A stretch of DNA of 64,000 bases. Source: Pseudomonas peli. GTDB taxonomy: Bacteria; Pseudomonadota; Gammaproteobacteria; Pseudomonadales; Pseudomonadaceae. The stretch is taken from contig NZ_FMTL01000002.1 of assembly GCF_900099645.1 (NCBI RefSeq), forward strand, positions 188,334 through 252,333, given 5' to 3'. Each line of letters starts with the position of its first letter. Within the stretch, counting starts at the first letter, position 1. Of this stretch, positions 43,823-52,706 are shown piece after piece. Made by a program: the position numbers and the translations under genes. A model generated the notes under the pieces. That model was not told where the DNA came from and searched no databases. It saw nothing but the letters and a program-made list of their open reading frames with translations.

Positions 43823-44899
43823 TTACAGGTTTTTCTCGGCAGCCATCTGCATATAGCTGCCATCAAAACGCAGCAGGATGTTGTCGGCATTGCCCAGGCT
43901 GCGCTCCCCGCTGAAGGCGATGCCGAGCTTATCCAGACCCTTGCCGTCGTGGCCGAGCAGCTTCTGCTGATCGGCGAACTGGGCGACCCGCTGCATCAGC
44001 TCGGGCATCTTGTTGGCGTGGGCAAAAGCCAGCGCATAACGCGGCGAATAGAACGAACGCAGGGTGTCGAGTTGCTGGCTGAAATCCTCTGGCGTGGTGC
44101 CGGCGGCGCTGGCCATCTTCGCCCGGGCGGCGCGCCCAGCATCGGTGGGCATGCCCATCAGGCGCTGGGTTTCGAACCAGGCGCCGGTCAGCGCCTTACC
44201 CAGCTCCGGGTGGGCAGCGAGGACCTTGCTGTTGACCACGGTGAGGTCGACGATCTCGCCGGGAATCAGGTTGGAGCTGAACACCTGGCTGACCTGGGTC
44301 TGCTGCTTGATCTTGGCCAGAATCGGGTTCCAGGTGATCACTGCGTCGCCCTGGCCGCTGAGGAAGGCCTCGGCAATCTGTGTGTCGGACACGTGCTGGA
44401 TGGTCACATCCTCAGGCTTGAGCAGGGCCCATTCCAGGGCGCGGCTGAGTAGGTAATGCGATACCGAGTTCTCCACCAGCAGCACGGTCTTGCCCTTGAG
44501 ATCCTTCAGGGTCAGGCCCGGACCTCGTAGCAGAATGGCATCCGCACCGTTGGAGAAGTCGCCGATGATCAGCGCGGTAGAGTCGACGCCTGCGGCAGCT
44601 GGGATGGTCAGCGCATCCATATTGGTCATCGAGCAGGCATCGAATTCGCCGGCCGTGTAACGCTCGATCGAGCCGACATAATCCGGCACTTCGCTGACTT
44701 CGATACGGATGCCGTACTGATCTGCCCATTTCTTCACGATGCCTTCGCTGGCGGCATAACCCCAGGGCATCCAGCCGGCAAAGATCGACCAGCACAGCTT
44801 GAAGGTTTTCGGCTCACTCGCAGCAGTGGCCGGTTGCAGCAGCAGGGCGGCGAGCAGACAGGTGGCAGTCAGGCGGGCGAGCAGGGTGCGTAGCGGCAT
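43823..44899 (-). CDS. ABC substrate-binding protein 2, own riboswitch
   Basis: A 358-residue periplasmic protein with a signal peptide (MPLRTLLARLTATCLLAALL, ending ATA-AS). It shares KLCWSIFAGWMPWGYAASEGIVKKWADQYG and DACSMTNMDALTIPAA with the 42400-43467 product and is a clear paralogue. The start at 44899 is chosen because the longer frame would run into the riboswitch. No permease is in its own unit. It may give a second affinity for the same importer. Confidence 0.92.
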   Translation of the reverse strand: MPLRTLLARLTATCLLAALLLQPATAASEPKTFKLCWSIFAGWMPWGYAASEGIVKKWADQYGIRIEVSEVPDYVGSIERYTAGEFDACSMTNMDALTIPAAAGVDSTALIIGDFSNGADAILLRGPGLTLKDLKGKTVLLVENSVSHYLLSRALEWALLKPEDVTIQHVSDTQIAEAFLSGQGDAVITWNPILAKIKQQTQVSQVFSSNLIPGEIVDLTVVNSKVLAAHPELGKALTGAWFETQRLMGMPTDAGRAARAKMASAAGTTPEDFSQQLDTLRSFYSPRYALAFAHANKMPELMQRVAQFADQQKLLGHDGKGLDKLGIAFSGERSLGNADNILLRFDGSYMQMAAEKNL

Positions 44900-44952
44900 G
44901 GGTAACCTCGGGTCAGTCAGCGGGAACAGGAAAGCGAACAGCAGTGCTGTGC

Positions 44953-45070
44953 GTTCTCCCGGGCTTTTATCCCGCCGTGTAACCCCTGGCCGTGGCCACT
45001 GCGTGAGGTCGTCGACTCTCGGACCAGCCATTCGCTGCAGGCATTGCTCAGCGAACCGGAACCCTAGTCG
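44953..45070 (-). promoter_or_regulatory. Guanidine-I riboswitch (ykkC class), copy 2
   Basis: The same ordered pieces as copy 1: CTAGGGTTCCGG (45067-45056), GGTCCGAGAG, and ACACGGCGGGATAAAAGCCC, GGGAGA ending near 44955. Linker sequences between the conserved parts differ from copy 1, so the copies are diverged rather than a recent duplication. The binding-protein ATG lies about 55 bases downstream. Confidence 0.95.
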
Positions 45071-45138
45071 ACCATTGCAGATTGTCTGGCTGCAAGCTGC
45101 TTGCCGCCGTACGCATTTCCTTTATGCGTAGAACGCTA

Positions 45139-45154
45139 AGCGAGGACTGTGCCA
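45139..45154 (-). promoter_or_regulatory. Sigma-54 promoter before riboswitch 2
   Basis: Minus strand TGGCACAGTCCTCGCT keeps GG and GC with 10 bases between, and matches TGGCAC and the TNGCT end of the -24/-12 consensus. A start about 12 bases downstream gives a leader of about 60 bases before the aptamer. Confidence 0.75.
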
Positions 45155-45326
45155 GGTTGGTGTGTGTCAGCTGGCACGACGGACAATAGGGCACCGAAAT
45201 AATTTGTCATGAAATCTGCTAAGCCGGTGCGACGCACTGGATGGAATGGCCTGTTGTCTATTCATTGGGAGCAATCCCTGGCAGCGACAACGGTCGCTGC
45301 CGCACCCGCGGTCGAAGGAGGCCGCT

Positions 45327-45764
45327 ATGTCATACAAATCCATGCTGCTGGCGTTGTTGGTTTTGTCTTTGGGCGGTTGTGCGGTCTATGGCGGCGGCAG
45401 TGGCTATGGCCACCGTGTTTATGATCGCGGCCATTCGCATACCTATTACCAGGTGCAGCGCTACCCGGTTTATGGGGTGCCGCAGCCGCAGCGCTACAGG
45501 GCCTATCACCATGATGGGCGACGCTATGATGATCACCGCCACGCACCGCGTTATTACGTGCCTGCACCGCAGCCGCGCCATTACCAAACGCACCAATATC
45601 AGAAGCGCCACGATTACCGCATTGTGCAACCGCACGCTGGCTGGGATGGCCGCCGTGACCATTACCGCAACCAGCAACAGCGTCATGATGCCCAATGGGG
45701 TGGAGAACGCCGTGGTGGTGATCGGCGCGATGAGCGTAAGGGTTGGGAGCGGCAGCGCAACTGA
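45327..45764 (+). CDS. His/Tyr/Arg-rich lipoprotein
   Basis: A 145-residue protein with a lipoprotein signal: MSYKSMLLALLVLSLGGC, lipobox LGGC. The mature part is low complexity and rich in His, Tyr, Arg, Gln and Gly, with repeated HYQ/RHY and RRG patterns. GAAGGAGG precedes the start. Metal or nucleic-acid binding is conceivable from composition but not shown. No family recognised beyond hypothetical Pseudomonas lipoproteins. Confidence 0.8.
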   Translation: MSYKSMLLALLVLSLGGCAVYGGGSGYGHRVYDRGHSHTYYQVQRYPVYGVPQPQRYRAYHHDGRRYDDHRHAPRYYVPAPQPRHYQTHQYQKRHDYRIVQPHAGWDGRRDHYRNQQQRHDAQWGGERRGGDRRDERKGWERQRN

Positions 45765-45782
45765 CCACCCTCTTTAGGCGCG

Positions 45783-46709
45783 CTACGAATCAGGCTCGCC
45801 TTCAAGTTGACGGCCGAAGAGTCGATCTTCGGCCAGTATCTCTCCCCGCATGGCCTGCGCCGCTGGTGACAGGCTATGCCCTGCGCGGCTGATGAGGGCG
45901 TAGGCAGATTGCTCGGTCAATGCACCTGCTTCCAGCGGCAGCCGGGCCAGGCGACCTGTCTGGATATCCTCGGCCACCACATCCCAGGGCGCCATGCTCA
46001 GCACGTCGCTTTCAGCCACTAGAGTTTTGAGCACCATAAAGTTGTCGCATTGAATGCTCAGCGGCTGCTCGCGCCCGCTGAGTGTACTAAGGCTGCGCGC
46101 CACCGCCAGTGGCAGTTGGGTGCCTGCCAAGGGGTAATCGAGTAGATCGTGCATGCGCAGCGTTGTGTGGGCCAGCAGCGGATGGCCGGGGCGACAGAAC
46201 AGCACCCCGTTGTGGCGCTGCAGTGGTTCGATGCACAGCAGTGGGTCACCGATTAGCTCGCGGCTGTCGGCGACAAACAGCTCCAGGGCGTCATCCAGCA
46301 GGCTGCTGCGCAGGTCTAGCCAGTTGCTGATCTGCAGGTTGACCCGCACCCGTGGATAGCGCAACGCTATGCGACCCACTGCACGTGGTATCAGGCGCGC
46401 GGCCGGGTAGGGGCCGGCGCCCAGGCGCAGTTCTCCGGTTTGCAGATTACCCAACTGGCTGACGGCGTTTTTCAACGCCTGGCTGCCAGCCAGCAGACGC
46501 TGGGCGTGCTCCAGCACCAGTTGGCCGTGGGTGGTCAGGCTGATGCCGCGGCTGTGGCGGTCGACCAGGTTACAACCGAGGCTGCTTTCCAGCGCCTGGA
46601 TGCTGCGACTCAGGGCGGGCTGGCTGAGGTGCACGGCCTCGGCAGCACGGGCGAAATGGCCGTGTTCGGCGAGGGCGACAAAATGGCGAAGCTGACGAAG
46701 GTCATTCAT
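45783..46709 (-). CDS. LysR-family transcriptional regulator
   Basis: A 308-residue regulator. The winged helix MNDLRQLRHFVALAEHGHFARAAEAVHLSQPALSRSIQALE is classic, followed by a two-lobed effector domain. It is divergent from the alkylsulfatase gene, 96 bases apart, so control of that gene is likely. The effector is unknown; SDS or a long-chain alcohol would be plausible by analogy with sulfatase regulators. Confidence 0.93.
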   Translation of the reverse strand: MNDLRQLRHFVALAEHGHFARAAEAVHLSQPALSRSIQALESSLGCNLVDRHSRGISLTTHGQLVLEHAQRLLAGSQALKNAVSQLGNLQTGELRLGAGPYPAARLIPRAVGRIALRYPRVRVNLQISNWLDLRSSLLDDALELFVADSRELIGDPLLCIEPLQRHNGVLFCRPGHPLLAHTTLRMHDLLDYPLAGTQLPLAVARSLSTLSGREQPLSIQCDNFMVLKTLVAESDVLSMAPWDVVAEDIQTGRLARLPLEAGALTEQSAYALISRAGHSLSPAAQAMRGEILAEDRLFGRQLEGEPDS

Positions 46710-46717
46710 GCGCTGAT

Positions 46718-46750
46718 TGCATCATTTATTGATTTGGAATGCATTGGAAT
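46718..46750. promoter_or_regulatory. Candidate LysR operator
   Basis: The gap has an interrupted dyad TGCAT-N16-ATGCA (46718-46743) and two direct TTGGAAT copies 10 bases apart (46734, 46744). LysR-type proteins bind such phased half-sites between divergent genes. The assignment is tentative. Confidence 0.4.
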
Positions 46751-46805
46751 TATTGCTGTTGCTTGGCCACTCTTCCCACACAGCCAATAACAATGAGCGA
46801 CTCGC

Positions 46806-48593
46806 ATGTTTTTACTGAATCGAACTGCCGCTGTGCTGCTGAGCCTGGCATTACCCCTGGCCAGCCAGGCCGCCCTGCCTGAGGAAGAAATCCGCCCGTC
46901 GATCAACCCGGAGCTGGCCGAGCACACCAAACACTTCGCGCAGAAGGTTTACCAGGTGGCCGGCAACGTCTATTCCGCTGTCGGCTGGCAGCTGGGTAAC
47001 GTGGCGATGATCGAGGCGCCGGAAGGGCTGATCATCATCGACACCGGTGAGTCGGTCAGCGAGTCGCGCAAGATCATGGCCGAGTTCCGCAAGATCAGCG
47101 ACAAGCCGGTCAAGGCGGTGGTCTATACCCACTTCCACCCGGACCACATCAACGGCGTGAAGGCCTTCGTCAGCGAAGAACAGGTGCGCAGCGGCGAGGT
47201 GCAGATCATCGCCCATGACACCCTGCTGGCCAATGTGGTGGCCCAGGGCGCGCTGGTCGGGCCGATTCTCTCGGTGCGTTCCGGCTACAGCTTCGGTGCG
47301 GCGCTGCCGGCCAGTGACCATGAACAGATGAACGCCGGGATCGGCCCGTTGGCCAAGGCCGAGGCCTCGACCTTTATCGCCCCGACTCTGACCTTCAAGG
47401 ACAAACTCGATACGCGCATTGCCGGCCTGGACCTGCAGTTCCTGCATGTGCCCAGCGAAGCGCCGGATGAGATCATTGTCTACCTGCCGGATAACCGCGT
47501 GCTGATCAGCGCCGAGGTGGAGCAGGGGCCGACTTTGCCGAATATCCACACCCTGCGCGGCACCAAGTTCCGCGACCCGGTGGTGTGGGTCGACAGTCTG
47601 GACAAGCTGCGCGCCTATCAGGCCGAACATATGGTGCCGCTGCACGGCCGCCCAATCAGCGGCCAGCAGCAGGTCGAGGAAGTGCTGCGCATGACCCGCG
47701 ACGGCATCGCCTATATCCATGATCAGACTGTGCGCTGGATGAACAAGGGCCTGACCCCGGACGAGCTGGTCGAGAAAGTCAAGCTGCCGCCACACCTGGC
47801 TGGCTACACGCCTTACCTGCGCGAGTACTACGGCACGGTGAAACACAGCGTGCGGCAGATCTACAATGGCTACCTGGGCTGGTTCCAGGGTGATCCGGTG
47901 GCCCTCGACCCGCTGCCGCCAAAAGATAAAGCCGAGCGCCTGATTGCGTTGATGGGCGGGCGGGAAAAACTGCTGCTGGCCGCCGGTGAAGCCTACCTCA
48001 AGGGTGATTACCAATGGGCTGCCGAGCTGTCCAGCTTCGCCATTCAGGTGGACAACGAGGACACGCTGGCCCGCGACATCAAGGCCCGCAGCTTCCGTAA
48101 GCTGGGCTATGCCAGCATGAACATCAACTGGCGCAACTGGTACCTGATGAGCGCCATGGAGCTGGAAGGCAAGCTGGCCGGTGAGGATGTCCAGCAAATG
48201 GCCGTGAGCATGCGCAGCGCCTTTCTCTCGGCGGATATGCTGAAAACCTTTCCTGCGCGAATCTTCCTGCAAAACTGGGTTACCCGGGTCGACCCGGAAA
48301 AGGCCAATGATGTCGAGTTGACCCTAGGTTTCAGCTTTCCGGATATCGGCGAGCAGTGGGCGCTGGAAGTGCGGCGCGGTGTAGTGCAGCTGCACCAGGG
48401 CATTCCCGAGGGCACCACGCTCAAACTGACCCTCGACAAGGCGTATCTGGACACCGTAATGAGCGGCGAGAATGGTTTGCTCAAGGGCGCCTTGCTGGGC
48501 GATGTGCAGGTCGATGGCAGCCTGCTGGAGATCAAGACCTTCCTTGGTTGCTTTGACTTTAGCGATACGCCGATTGCCCTGACCCTTCGTTGA
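46806..48593 (+). CDS. Alkyl/aryl-sulfatase, metallo-beta-lactamase fold (SdsA-like)
   Basis: A 595-residue secreted hydrolase releasing sulfate from alkyl sulfates such as SDS. The signal peptide ends about residue 22 (SQA-AL). The zinc motif THFHPDHING has H109, H111, D113, H114. The middle has the dimerisation domain (GREKLLLAAGEAYLKGDYQWAAELSSFAIQ region), and the C-terminus an SCP2-like domain (LKLTLDKAYLDTVMSGENGLLKGALLGDVQV region). It is shorter than P. aeruginosa SdsA1 as I recall it (about 658). Control by the divergent LysR is likely. Confidence 0.9.
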   Translation: MFLLNRTAAVLLSLALPLASQAALPEEEIRPSINPELAEHTKHFAQKVYQVAGNVYSAVGWQLGNVAMIEAPEGLIIIDTGESVSESRKIMAEFRKISDKPVKAVVYTHFHPDHINGVKAFVSEEQVRSGEVQIIAHDTLLANVVAQGALVGPILSVRSGYSFGAALPASDHEQMNAGIGPLAKAEASTFIAPTLTFKDKLDTRIAGLDLQFLHVPSEAPDEIIVYLPDNRVLISAEVEQGPTLPNIHTLRGTKFRDPVVWVDSLDKLRAYQAEHMVPLHGRPISGQQQVEEVLRMTRDGIAYIHDQTVRWMNKGLTPDELVEKVKLPPHLAGYTPYLREYYGTVKHSVRQIYNGYLGWFQGDPVALDPLPPKDKAERLIALMGGREKLLLAAGEAYLKGDYQWAAELSSFAIQVDNEDTLARDIKARSFRKLGYASMNINWRNWYLMSAMELEGKLAGEDVQQMAVSMRSAFLSADMLKTFPARIFLQNWVTRVDPEKANDVELTLGFSFPDIGEQWALEVRRGVVQLHQGIPEGTTLKLTLDKAYLDTVMSGENGLLKGALLGDVQVDGSLLEIKTFLGCFDFSDTPIALTLR

Positions 48594-48700
48594 GTGAGGT
48601 GGTGTGTGACCCGACCAAAGTGCGGACGCGCTGGCGCCACGATCAAGGCAAACTAATCAGGCTTTTCACCTGGCTTATTTCGCTGATTAAGGAGTGATGG

Positions 48701-48952
48701 ATGCCTGTTCTGATATTCGCCAAAGGCGCGCTGGCCGCGTTCTGGCTGCTAGCGCTGCTCAACCTGCTCTATCCCATGGGCGAGGGCTGGTACCTGGCCG
48801 TCAACCTGATTGCCGGCGGCATGTTGCTGGCGCATCTTGGCGAGCTCCTGCTGTTCAAAGCCCGCCTGGTCGGTCAGCCGCAGCCCTGGTTGCAGCGGGT
48901 GCAGGTGCTGCTGTTTGGCTTTATTCACCTGCGTGGTTTAGCGCGCGTGTAG
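48701..48952 (+). CDS. DUF1145 family membrane protein
   Basis: An 83-residue protein with two to three hydrophobic segments (LAAFWLLALLNLLYP, LAVNLIAGGMLLAHLGELLLF) and the end VLLFGFIHLRGL. This pattern matches the DUF1145 family of small inner-membrane proteins. AAGGAG precedes the ATG. Function unknown. Confidence 0.82.
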   Translation: MPVLIFAKGALAAFWLLALLNLLYPMGEGWYLAVNLIAGGMLLAHLGELLLFKARLVGQPQPWLQRVQVLLFGFIHLRGLARV

Positions 48953-49162
48953 ATTTCTGGTGTGTGCTGCTCCGTTCAGCGCGGCGTTTGATGACGGCGT
49001 GCTGAGCAGAGGAGTCGTGATTGCTCATTTCTTGAATATGTTCGCGCAAAGCCTGTTCTGGCCGCGCATGCAGGTACTTCCTCAGGTCGCCTGCTTTTCG
49101 CTCTGGTGGTCATCCTGTAACAGGCATAGCCACTCAGTTGGGAACAGATTTTCGATGGCGCG

Positions 49163-50128
49163 GTGACCCACCGCATTGCCGAAGAGCTGGCGAATGTGCC
49201 GTTTGCCAAACGGGCAGCGGACCTGGAGCGTGCCGCCAGTTGGTTGGCGATTGGTGATACCGGTCCCCGTGTGCGTCAAGGCTGTGCGAACTGGCTGTTT
49301 CTGACCGATGAGCTGAAAATTCATCCACATGCCGCTGTAGATGCTGATGCGCGTGCGCAGAAAGTCGCAGCGTTGCAAGAGCAGCTCAGCAAGCGTGGCA
49401 TTCGTTTGCTGGTAGTGCTGGTGCCGGACAAGAGCCGCATTGCCGCGCAGCAGTTGTGTGCCGTTGAGCGCTCACCACTGTTGGCCAGTCGTGCGCAGGA
49501 TTGGCAGCGGGTGCTGCAGGCCAAGGGCGTCGAGGTGTTGGATTTGGCTCCGACGCTGCAACCACTCGGCAGCGATGCCTTCCTGCGTACCGACACGCAC
49601 TGGAGCGAAGCCGGCGCCGAGCGCTCCGCTGCAGCGGTGGCCGAGCGGATAGCCGCACTGGGCGTTAGCCCAACTCCGGCCAAACAGTTTGTGGCCAGTG
49701 TTACGGCGCCACAGCCGCGTCCCGGCGATCTGGTGCGTTTGGCTGGGCTCGATTGGTTGCCTGAGAGCCTGCAGCCTGCCATGGAGCAGGTGGCAGTCAC
49801 CCAGATCAAGGAAGTGCAGGGCGCCGTCGATGAAGCCGCATTGGGCGAGGATGATCTGTTCGGCGACAGCCAACTGCCGAACCTTGCCGTGATTGGCACC
49901 TCGTTCTCGCGTAACTCCAACTTCATCCCTTTCCTTGAACGCGCGGTGGGTGCGCGAGTGGGCAACTTTGCCAAGGATGGCGGTGAGTTTTCTGGGGCGG
50001 CTAAGGACTATTTCACCAGCCCTGCGTTCAAACAGACGCCGCCTGAGGTGCTGATCTGGGAAATTCCTGAGCGTGATTTGCAGTCACCTTACCGCGACGA
50101 CATCATGTTGGACGGCCAACCCGGTTGA
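49163..50128 (+). CDS. AlgX/AlgJ-like SGNH protein with damaged 5' end
   Basis: A 321-residue frame from GTG. QGCANWLFLTDELKIHP, LLVVLVPDKSRIAAQQL and FLRTDTHWSEAGAERSA match the AlgX/AlgJ acetyltransferase-like SGNH fold, with catalytic Asp and His in DTHW and the later nucleophile region AVIGTSFSRNSNF. The expected N-terminal membrane anchor is missing. The same frame upstream reads RLLFALVVIL, then TAA and TAG stops, then WEQIFDGAV. So this is a truncated gene or a pseudogene. No MBOAT partner is adjacent. Confidence 0.6.
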   Translation: MTHRIAEELANVPFAKRAADLERAASWLAIGDTGPRVRQGCANWLFLTDELKIHPHAAVDADARAQKVAALQEQLSKRGIRLLVVLVPDKSRIAAQQLCAVERSPLLASRAQDWQRVLQAKGVEVLDLAPTLQPLGSDAFLRTDTHWSEAGAERSAAAVAERIAALGVSPTPAKQFVASVTAPQPRPGDLVRLAGLDWLPESLQPAMEQVAVTQIKEVQGAVDEAALGEDDLFGDSQLPNLAVIGTSFSRNSNFIPFLERAVGARVGNFAKDGGEFSGAAKDYFTSPAFKQTPPEVLIWEIPERDLQSPYRDDIMLDGQPG

Positions 50129-50146
50129 GAGTATGAGCACTCAAAC

Positions 50147-50176
50147 AAAAGGCCATGCTGCACCGCATGGCCTTTT
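50147..50176 (+). terminator. Terminator after the AlgX/AlgJ-like gene
   Basis: Perfect 12-bp stem AAAAGGCCATGC/GCATGGCCTTTT with a TGCACC loop, 18 bases past the stop. The A run allows service to the convergent gene at 50202 too. Confidence 0.9.
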
Positions 50177-50201
50177 GCTTTACGGGTTTACTGAAGCGCT
50201 G

Positions 50202-50546
50202 CTAGATGATGCCGCGCTCATCAGCATTGATCAGGCTGTGTAAGCCCCCGAGTGATTCCCTGGCTTGAGAGCGGGTCAGAAGCTTGGTCTGAACCGCTGC
50301 CGGAAGATCTGTGATGCGGATGACGCCTTTACTGATCAGCAAATGCACTAAATCGTCCACGACGCGGATCATGTCCAGGTCGCTTTGCTTCAGTTGCATA
50401 AGGTTCGATTCAAGGTTCTGGCTGGCAAACCATGCTTGAATCTCGTCTGAGTCGGCCGTCAGGGTGTTGGTCATGCTCTCGAACGGCATCACCTCCACTC
50501 GCCGCAGGTGGCCGCTGGCATCCCGCTGGACATAGAACATCGGCAT
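50202..50546 (-). CDS. Conserved Pseudomonas protein, tryptophan-synthase-beta-like misname
   Basis: A 114-residue soluble protein (MFYVQRDASGHLRRVEVMPFES, then DEIQAWFASQNLESNLMQLKQSDLDMIRVVDDLVHLLISKGV in parts). Homologues in Pseudomonas are often labelled tryptophan synthase subunit beta-like, but the protein has no PLP motif and is far too short to be an enzyme of that type. Function unknown. Monocistronic. Confidence 0.8.
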   Translation of the reverse strand: MPMFYVQRDASGHLRRVEVMPFESMTNTLTADSDEIQAWFASQNLESNLMQLKQSDLDMIRVVDDLVHLLISKGVIRITDLPAAVQTKLLTRSQARESLGGLHSLINADERGII

Positions 50547-50657
50547 TATCCTTCCCTATGACCCGCCCTCGGCAAGTCCCGCTATTGAGCTTAGCTGGAA
50601 CGTCGGCCCCGACCAGTTACAAAGCCCTGCTTCCTGCTGTATGCGGTCAATGCCGAT

Positions 50658-51542
50658 TTAGTCGATGAACAACTGCTGCACCACCGAGAAGTCCTGCTTG
50701 CCTTTACCTTGCTTGAGCAGCAGGCGATACAGCTGCAATGCCAGTGCGCCCATCGGCGTGCTGCTGCCGCTGGCTTGTGCAGCTTCCTGTGCCAGGCCGA
50801 GGTCTTTGGTCATCAGCTCGGCCATAAAGCCGCCGCTGTAGCCTTTGGACGCCGGGGCGTTTTCCATCACGCCGGGCCAGGGGTTGTACTTCTCCAGCGT
50901 CCAGTTGCCGCCCGAGCTTTGCCGCATGATCTCGGCCAGAACTCCGGGCTCCAGGCCGTTGGCCACGCCCATGGCCATAGCTTCGGCGGTGGCGATCATC
51001 TGCACCGCCAGCACCTGGTTGTTGCACACCTTGGCCACCTGGCCGGCACCGTCGGGGCCGGCGTGGAAGATGTTCTTGCCCATGGCCTCGAAGATCGCTC
51101 GGGCTTTTTCCAGCGTGGTTGCCGCGCCGCCGATCATAAAGGTCAGGGTGCCCGCTGCTGCGCCGGCGGTGCCGCCGGACACGGGCGCGTCGAGCAGTTC
51201 GATACCGTGCGTGGCCGCCGCTTGATGCACCTTGCGCGCGGATTCCGGGGCGATGGTCGAGCATTCCAACACCAGGCTGCCGGGCTTGAGCACGGCCAGT
51301 AGACCGTTATCACCCAGGTACAGGCCTTCGACATGCCGGCTGGCAGGCAGCATGCTGACCACCACATCGGCATCCTGCACCGCATCCAGCGCGCTGCTGG
51401 CCGCTTGCGCGCCGTCCTTGGCCAGGTCCTCGACGGCTGCTTGCAGCAGGTCGAAGACCCTCAGGTTGAAGCCGGCCTTGAGCAGGTTGCGCGCCATGGG
51501 CAGGCCCATGTGGCCGAGGCCGATAAAAGCGATTGTTGTCAT
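50658..51542 (-). CDS. mmsB: 3-hydroxyisobutyrate dehydrogenase
   Basis: A 294-residue NAD-dependent enzyme oxidising 3-hydroxyisobutyrate to methylmalonate semialdehyde in valine degradation. The N-terminal Rossmann motif is IAFIGLGHMGLPMARNLLKAG, substrate-binding DAPVSGGTAGA, and the catalytic Lys lies in GQVAKVCNNQ. The start at 51542 is used because a longer frame lacks similarity. It is last in the mms-type operon. Confidence 0.95.
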   Translation of the reverse strand: MTTIAFIGLGHMGLPMARNLLKAGFNLRVFDLLQAAVEDLAKDGAQAASSALDAVQDADVVVSMLPASRHVEGLYLGDNGLLAVLKPGSLVLECSTIAPESARKVHQAAATHGIELLDAPVSGGTAGAAAGTLTFMIGGAATTLEKARAIFEAMGKNIFHAGPDGAGQVAKVCNNQVLAVQMIATAEAMAMGVANGLEPGVLAEIMRQSSGGNWTLEKYNPWPGVMENAPASKGYSGGFMAELMTKDLGLAQEAAQASGSSTPMGALALQLYRLLLKQGKGKQDFSVVQQLFID

Positions 51543-51582
51543 TGTTATGCTCCTGTCGCGCTGAAAAGTGGCCGTTGCCGGG

Positions 51583-52686
51583 TTACAGGTCTGCCAGTGG
51601 GTGGGCGCCATCCCAGGCTGGGGCGAAGTGCGCGTCGATTACCTGCTGCGGAATGCTCGCCACATCCGGCCAGTGCCAGCGTGGCGCGTGGTCCTTATCG
51701 ATCAGCCGCGCGCGCACGCCTTCGGGGAATTCCGGGTGGCTGCAGCAGTTCAAGCTCATGGCGTATTCCATGCGGAACACCTCGGCTAGGGAAAGCTTCT
51801 GGGCGCGCTTGATCTGCTCCCATACCAGGTGCCCGGTCAGCGGGCAGCCGCCGGCCAGGGTCTTGGCGGCGCGGGCCAACAGCAGGTCGCTGTCGCTGTG
51901 CAAGGCGCTGATGGCGTGCCAGGCGTAGGGCAGATCGGCGGTATCGAGCAATTCGTCGATGCGCGCGCGGCGCGGCAACCATTGGGCTTCCGGCAGCTCA
52001 CCTAGGGCCTGGTTTTCCAGCGCTTTGAGCAGGCTATGCAGCTGTTGCAGGCTTTGTTCCTGCCAGTTGAGCTGGGCCAGGCCGTTAAGTAGATCGTCCT
52101 GCTGGGTGTCGAGCAGCACGCGGTCGGCCAGGTTCAGATCCAGCGCATCCCTGGCGTTGATGCTGCTGGCGGTCAGGCCGAGAAACAGGCCGAGCTTGCC
52201 CGGCAGGCGCGCGAGGAACCAGCTGCCGCCCACATCCGGGTACAGGCCGATATTCACTTCTGGCATGCCCAGGCGGCTGCCTGGGGTGACGATGCGGATA
52301 CCAGCGCCCTGCATCAGGCCCATACCGCCTCCCAGCACATGGCCGTGGGCCCAGCAGATAAAGGGCTTCGGGTAGGTGTGGATGCGGTGGTCGAGGCGGT
52401 ATTCGTCAGCAAAGAAGCGTCGCGCCAGGGGCGGGATTTCGCCCGGGTGCTCGCGGCACTGGTGCACCAGCTGCACCACGTCGCCGCCGGCGCAGAAGGC
52501 TTTAGGGCCGTTGCCGCGCAGCAGCACGCAGGCGATGCTCGGGTCGTCCGCCCAGGCCTTGAGCTTGGCATCCAGCGCTTCGATCATCGGCAGCGACAAG
52601 GCGTTGAGGCTTTTTTCGGCATCCAGGCTGGCGATGCCAATGCGCATACCGTGTTGGGCCGGGCGTTCTTCGAATTGCACATTCAT
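51583..52686 (-). CDS. 3-hydroxyisobutyryl-CoA hydrolase
   Basis: A 367-residue crotonase-fold hydrolase releasing 3-hydroxyisobutyrate from its CoA ester. Oxyanion-hole segments KAFCAGGDVVQL and HVLGGGMGLMQGAGIRI and the EVNIGLYPDVGGSWFLARLPG segment are visible. The C-terminal extension seen in this hydrolase (LNCCSHPEFPEGVRARLIDKD) separates it from plain enoyl-CoA hydratases. An ATG at 52686 is preferred over a GTG at 52698. Confidence 0.92.
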   Translation of the reverse strand: MNVQFEERPAQHGMRIGIASLDAEKSLNALSLPMIEALDAKLKAWADDPSIACVLLRGNGPKAFCAGGDVVQLVHQCREHPGEIPPLARRFFADEYRLDHRIHTYPKPFICWAHGHVLGGGMGLMQGAGIRIVTPGSRLGMPEVNIGLYPDVGGSWFLARLPGKLGLFLGLTASSINARDALDLNLADRVLLDTQQDDLLNGLAQLNWQEQSLQQLHSLLKALENQALGELPEAQWLPRRARIDELLDTADLPYAWHAISALHSDSDLLLARAAKTLAGGCPLTGHLVWEQIKRAQKLSLAEVFRMEYAMSLNCCSHPEFPEGVRARLIDKDHAPRWHWPDVASIPQQVIDAHFAPAWDGAHPLADL

Positions 52687-52706
52687 CGTGGTTGTCACCC
52701 TGCGGA

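Noticed and set aside
46851..48272. 473-residue frame antisense to the alkylsulfatase gene
   Set aside because: Long but His/Gln/Leu-rich shadow without any domain; the sense frame has the full zinc site.
50202..50546. Tryptophan synthase beta subunit
   Set aside because: 114 residues without PLP-binding features; the name seems to be a carried-over label.
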